NCBI GenBank assembly: GCA_020436865.1
Contig: JAGQXA010000264.1
Coordinates: 1-7,152, forward strand
Source of the DNA: Saprospiraceae bacterium
GTDB taxonomy: Bacteria > Bacteroidota > Bacteroidia > Chitinophagales > Saprospiraceae
DNA: 7,152 nt
Direction: 5' to 3'
How positions within the stretch are numbered: the first letter of the stretch is position 1; each line of letters begins with the position of its first letter. The notes below the pieces were generated by a model, which did no database searches, was not told where the DNA came from, and was given only the letters and a program-made list of their open reading frames with translations. The position numbers and the translations under genes are program-made. This document shows positions 6,905 through 7,152 of the stretch, one piece after another.

Positions 6905-7152
6905 ATGAAAAAGCACCTTCTTCTGGGCCTTATCGCCCTGTCCACCCTACTTACCGCTTGCTCGAACGACGACGACAACGATCCCGGCACCATCCTGGGC
7001 AATGCCGTGAATTGCGACTATGCCCCCTACAGCCTCGGCTCCACCTTTACCTTTGAGAACAAGAGCTACGATCAGTATTCCGGCCAATGGCAGACTAGCC
7101 TGTCGACCAACGAAGTGGTTGAGATCACCACCTATCTGGGCGAAACCTGGGC
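6905..7152 (+). CDS. Lipoprotein, function unknown (3' end outside window)
   Basis: The ATG at 6905 opens a frame that stays open to the window end, giving the first 82 residues. MKKHLLLGLIALSTLLTAC is a lipoprotein signal peptide with lipobox LTAC, so Cys19 should be lipidated. The residues after it, SNDDDND (20-26), are Ser plus acidic, like the lipoprotein export signals of Bacteroidota that send lipoproteins to the cell surface, so outer-leaflet placement is likely. The mature part (NAVNCDYAPYSLGSTFTF and on) is rich in Tyr, Thr and Ser and looks beta-stranded. I do not recognise the family. It lies 88 bases after the TPR-CHAT gene on the same strand and may share its transcript. The true length and C-terminus cannot be seen. 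Confidence 0.85.
   Translation, partial: MKKHLLLGLIALSTLLTACSNDDDNDPGTILGNAVNCDYAPYSLGSTFTFENKSYDQYSGQWQTSLSTNEVVEITTYLGETW

Overview
The window looks like chromosomal DNA of a GC-rich Bacteroidota. Three things suggest this. The subtilisin-like protease carries a C-terminal type IX secretion (T9SS) sorting domain. Both exported proteins have signal peptides whose predicted cleavage is followed by Gln, the Bacteroidota 'Q-rule'. The last gene is a lipoprotein whose Cys is followed by an acidic, surface-export-like stretch. Composition and gene style would fit a Saprospiria-type lineage, but that is only an impression. There are five protein genes in two divergent groups. I see no tRNA, rRNA, CRISPR array or insertion sequence.

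Left arm, minus strand. An ECF-type sigma-70 factor (1593 to 1012) is followed after 9 bases by a single-pass membrane protein (1002 to 238). The latter has an anti-sigma-like cytoplasmic N-terminus, lacks the zinc motif, and has periplasmic TPR-like helices. The pair ends in a strong intrinsic terminator at 173-212. Positions 1-172 hold no convincing gene, only two inverted repeats (35-53 and 95-133).

Middle, 1594-1798. This is the AT-rich divergent control region. It contains a perfect hyphenated palindrome (1705-1721) and possible Bacteroidota-type -7 elements facing both ways.

Right arm, plus strand. A secreted S8 serine protease with an N-terminal jelly-roll-like domain, a propeptide-like domain, the catalytic domain and a T9SS tail (1799-3943) is followed after 17 bases by a TPR-CHAT protein (3961-6816). 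CHAT domains are caspase/separase-like cysteine proteases. This one keeps its His/Cys pair, and its signal peptide plus C-terminal transmembrane helix place the CHAT domain outside the cytoplasm. A lipoprotein begins at 6905 and runs off the window.

How they may work together (inference). The left arm is a classical envelope-to-nucleus-like relay: a sigma factor held by a membrane anti-sigma. The right arm supplies two exported proteases, one cell-surface or secreted and one tethered to the inner membrane with its active site in the periplasm. The compartment of the CHAT domain matches that of the anti-sigma's TPR domain. A testable model is that the TPR-CHAT protein, or the S8 protease, triggers proteolysis of the anti-sigma and frees the sigma factor. 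This would be loosely analogous to type III-E CRISPR Craspase, where a TPR-CHAT protease acts on a sigma-inhibiting protein. Nothing in the sequence proves the link beyond proximity and topology.
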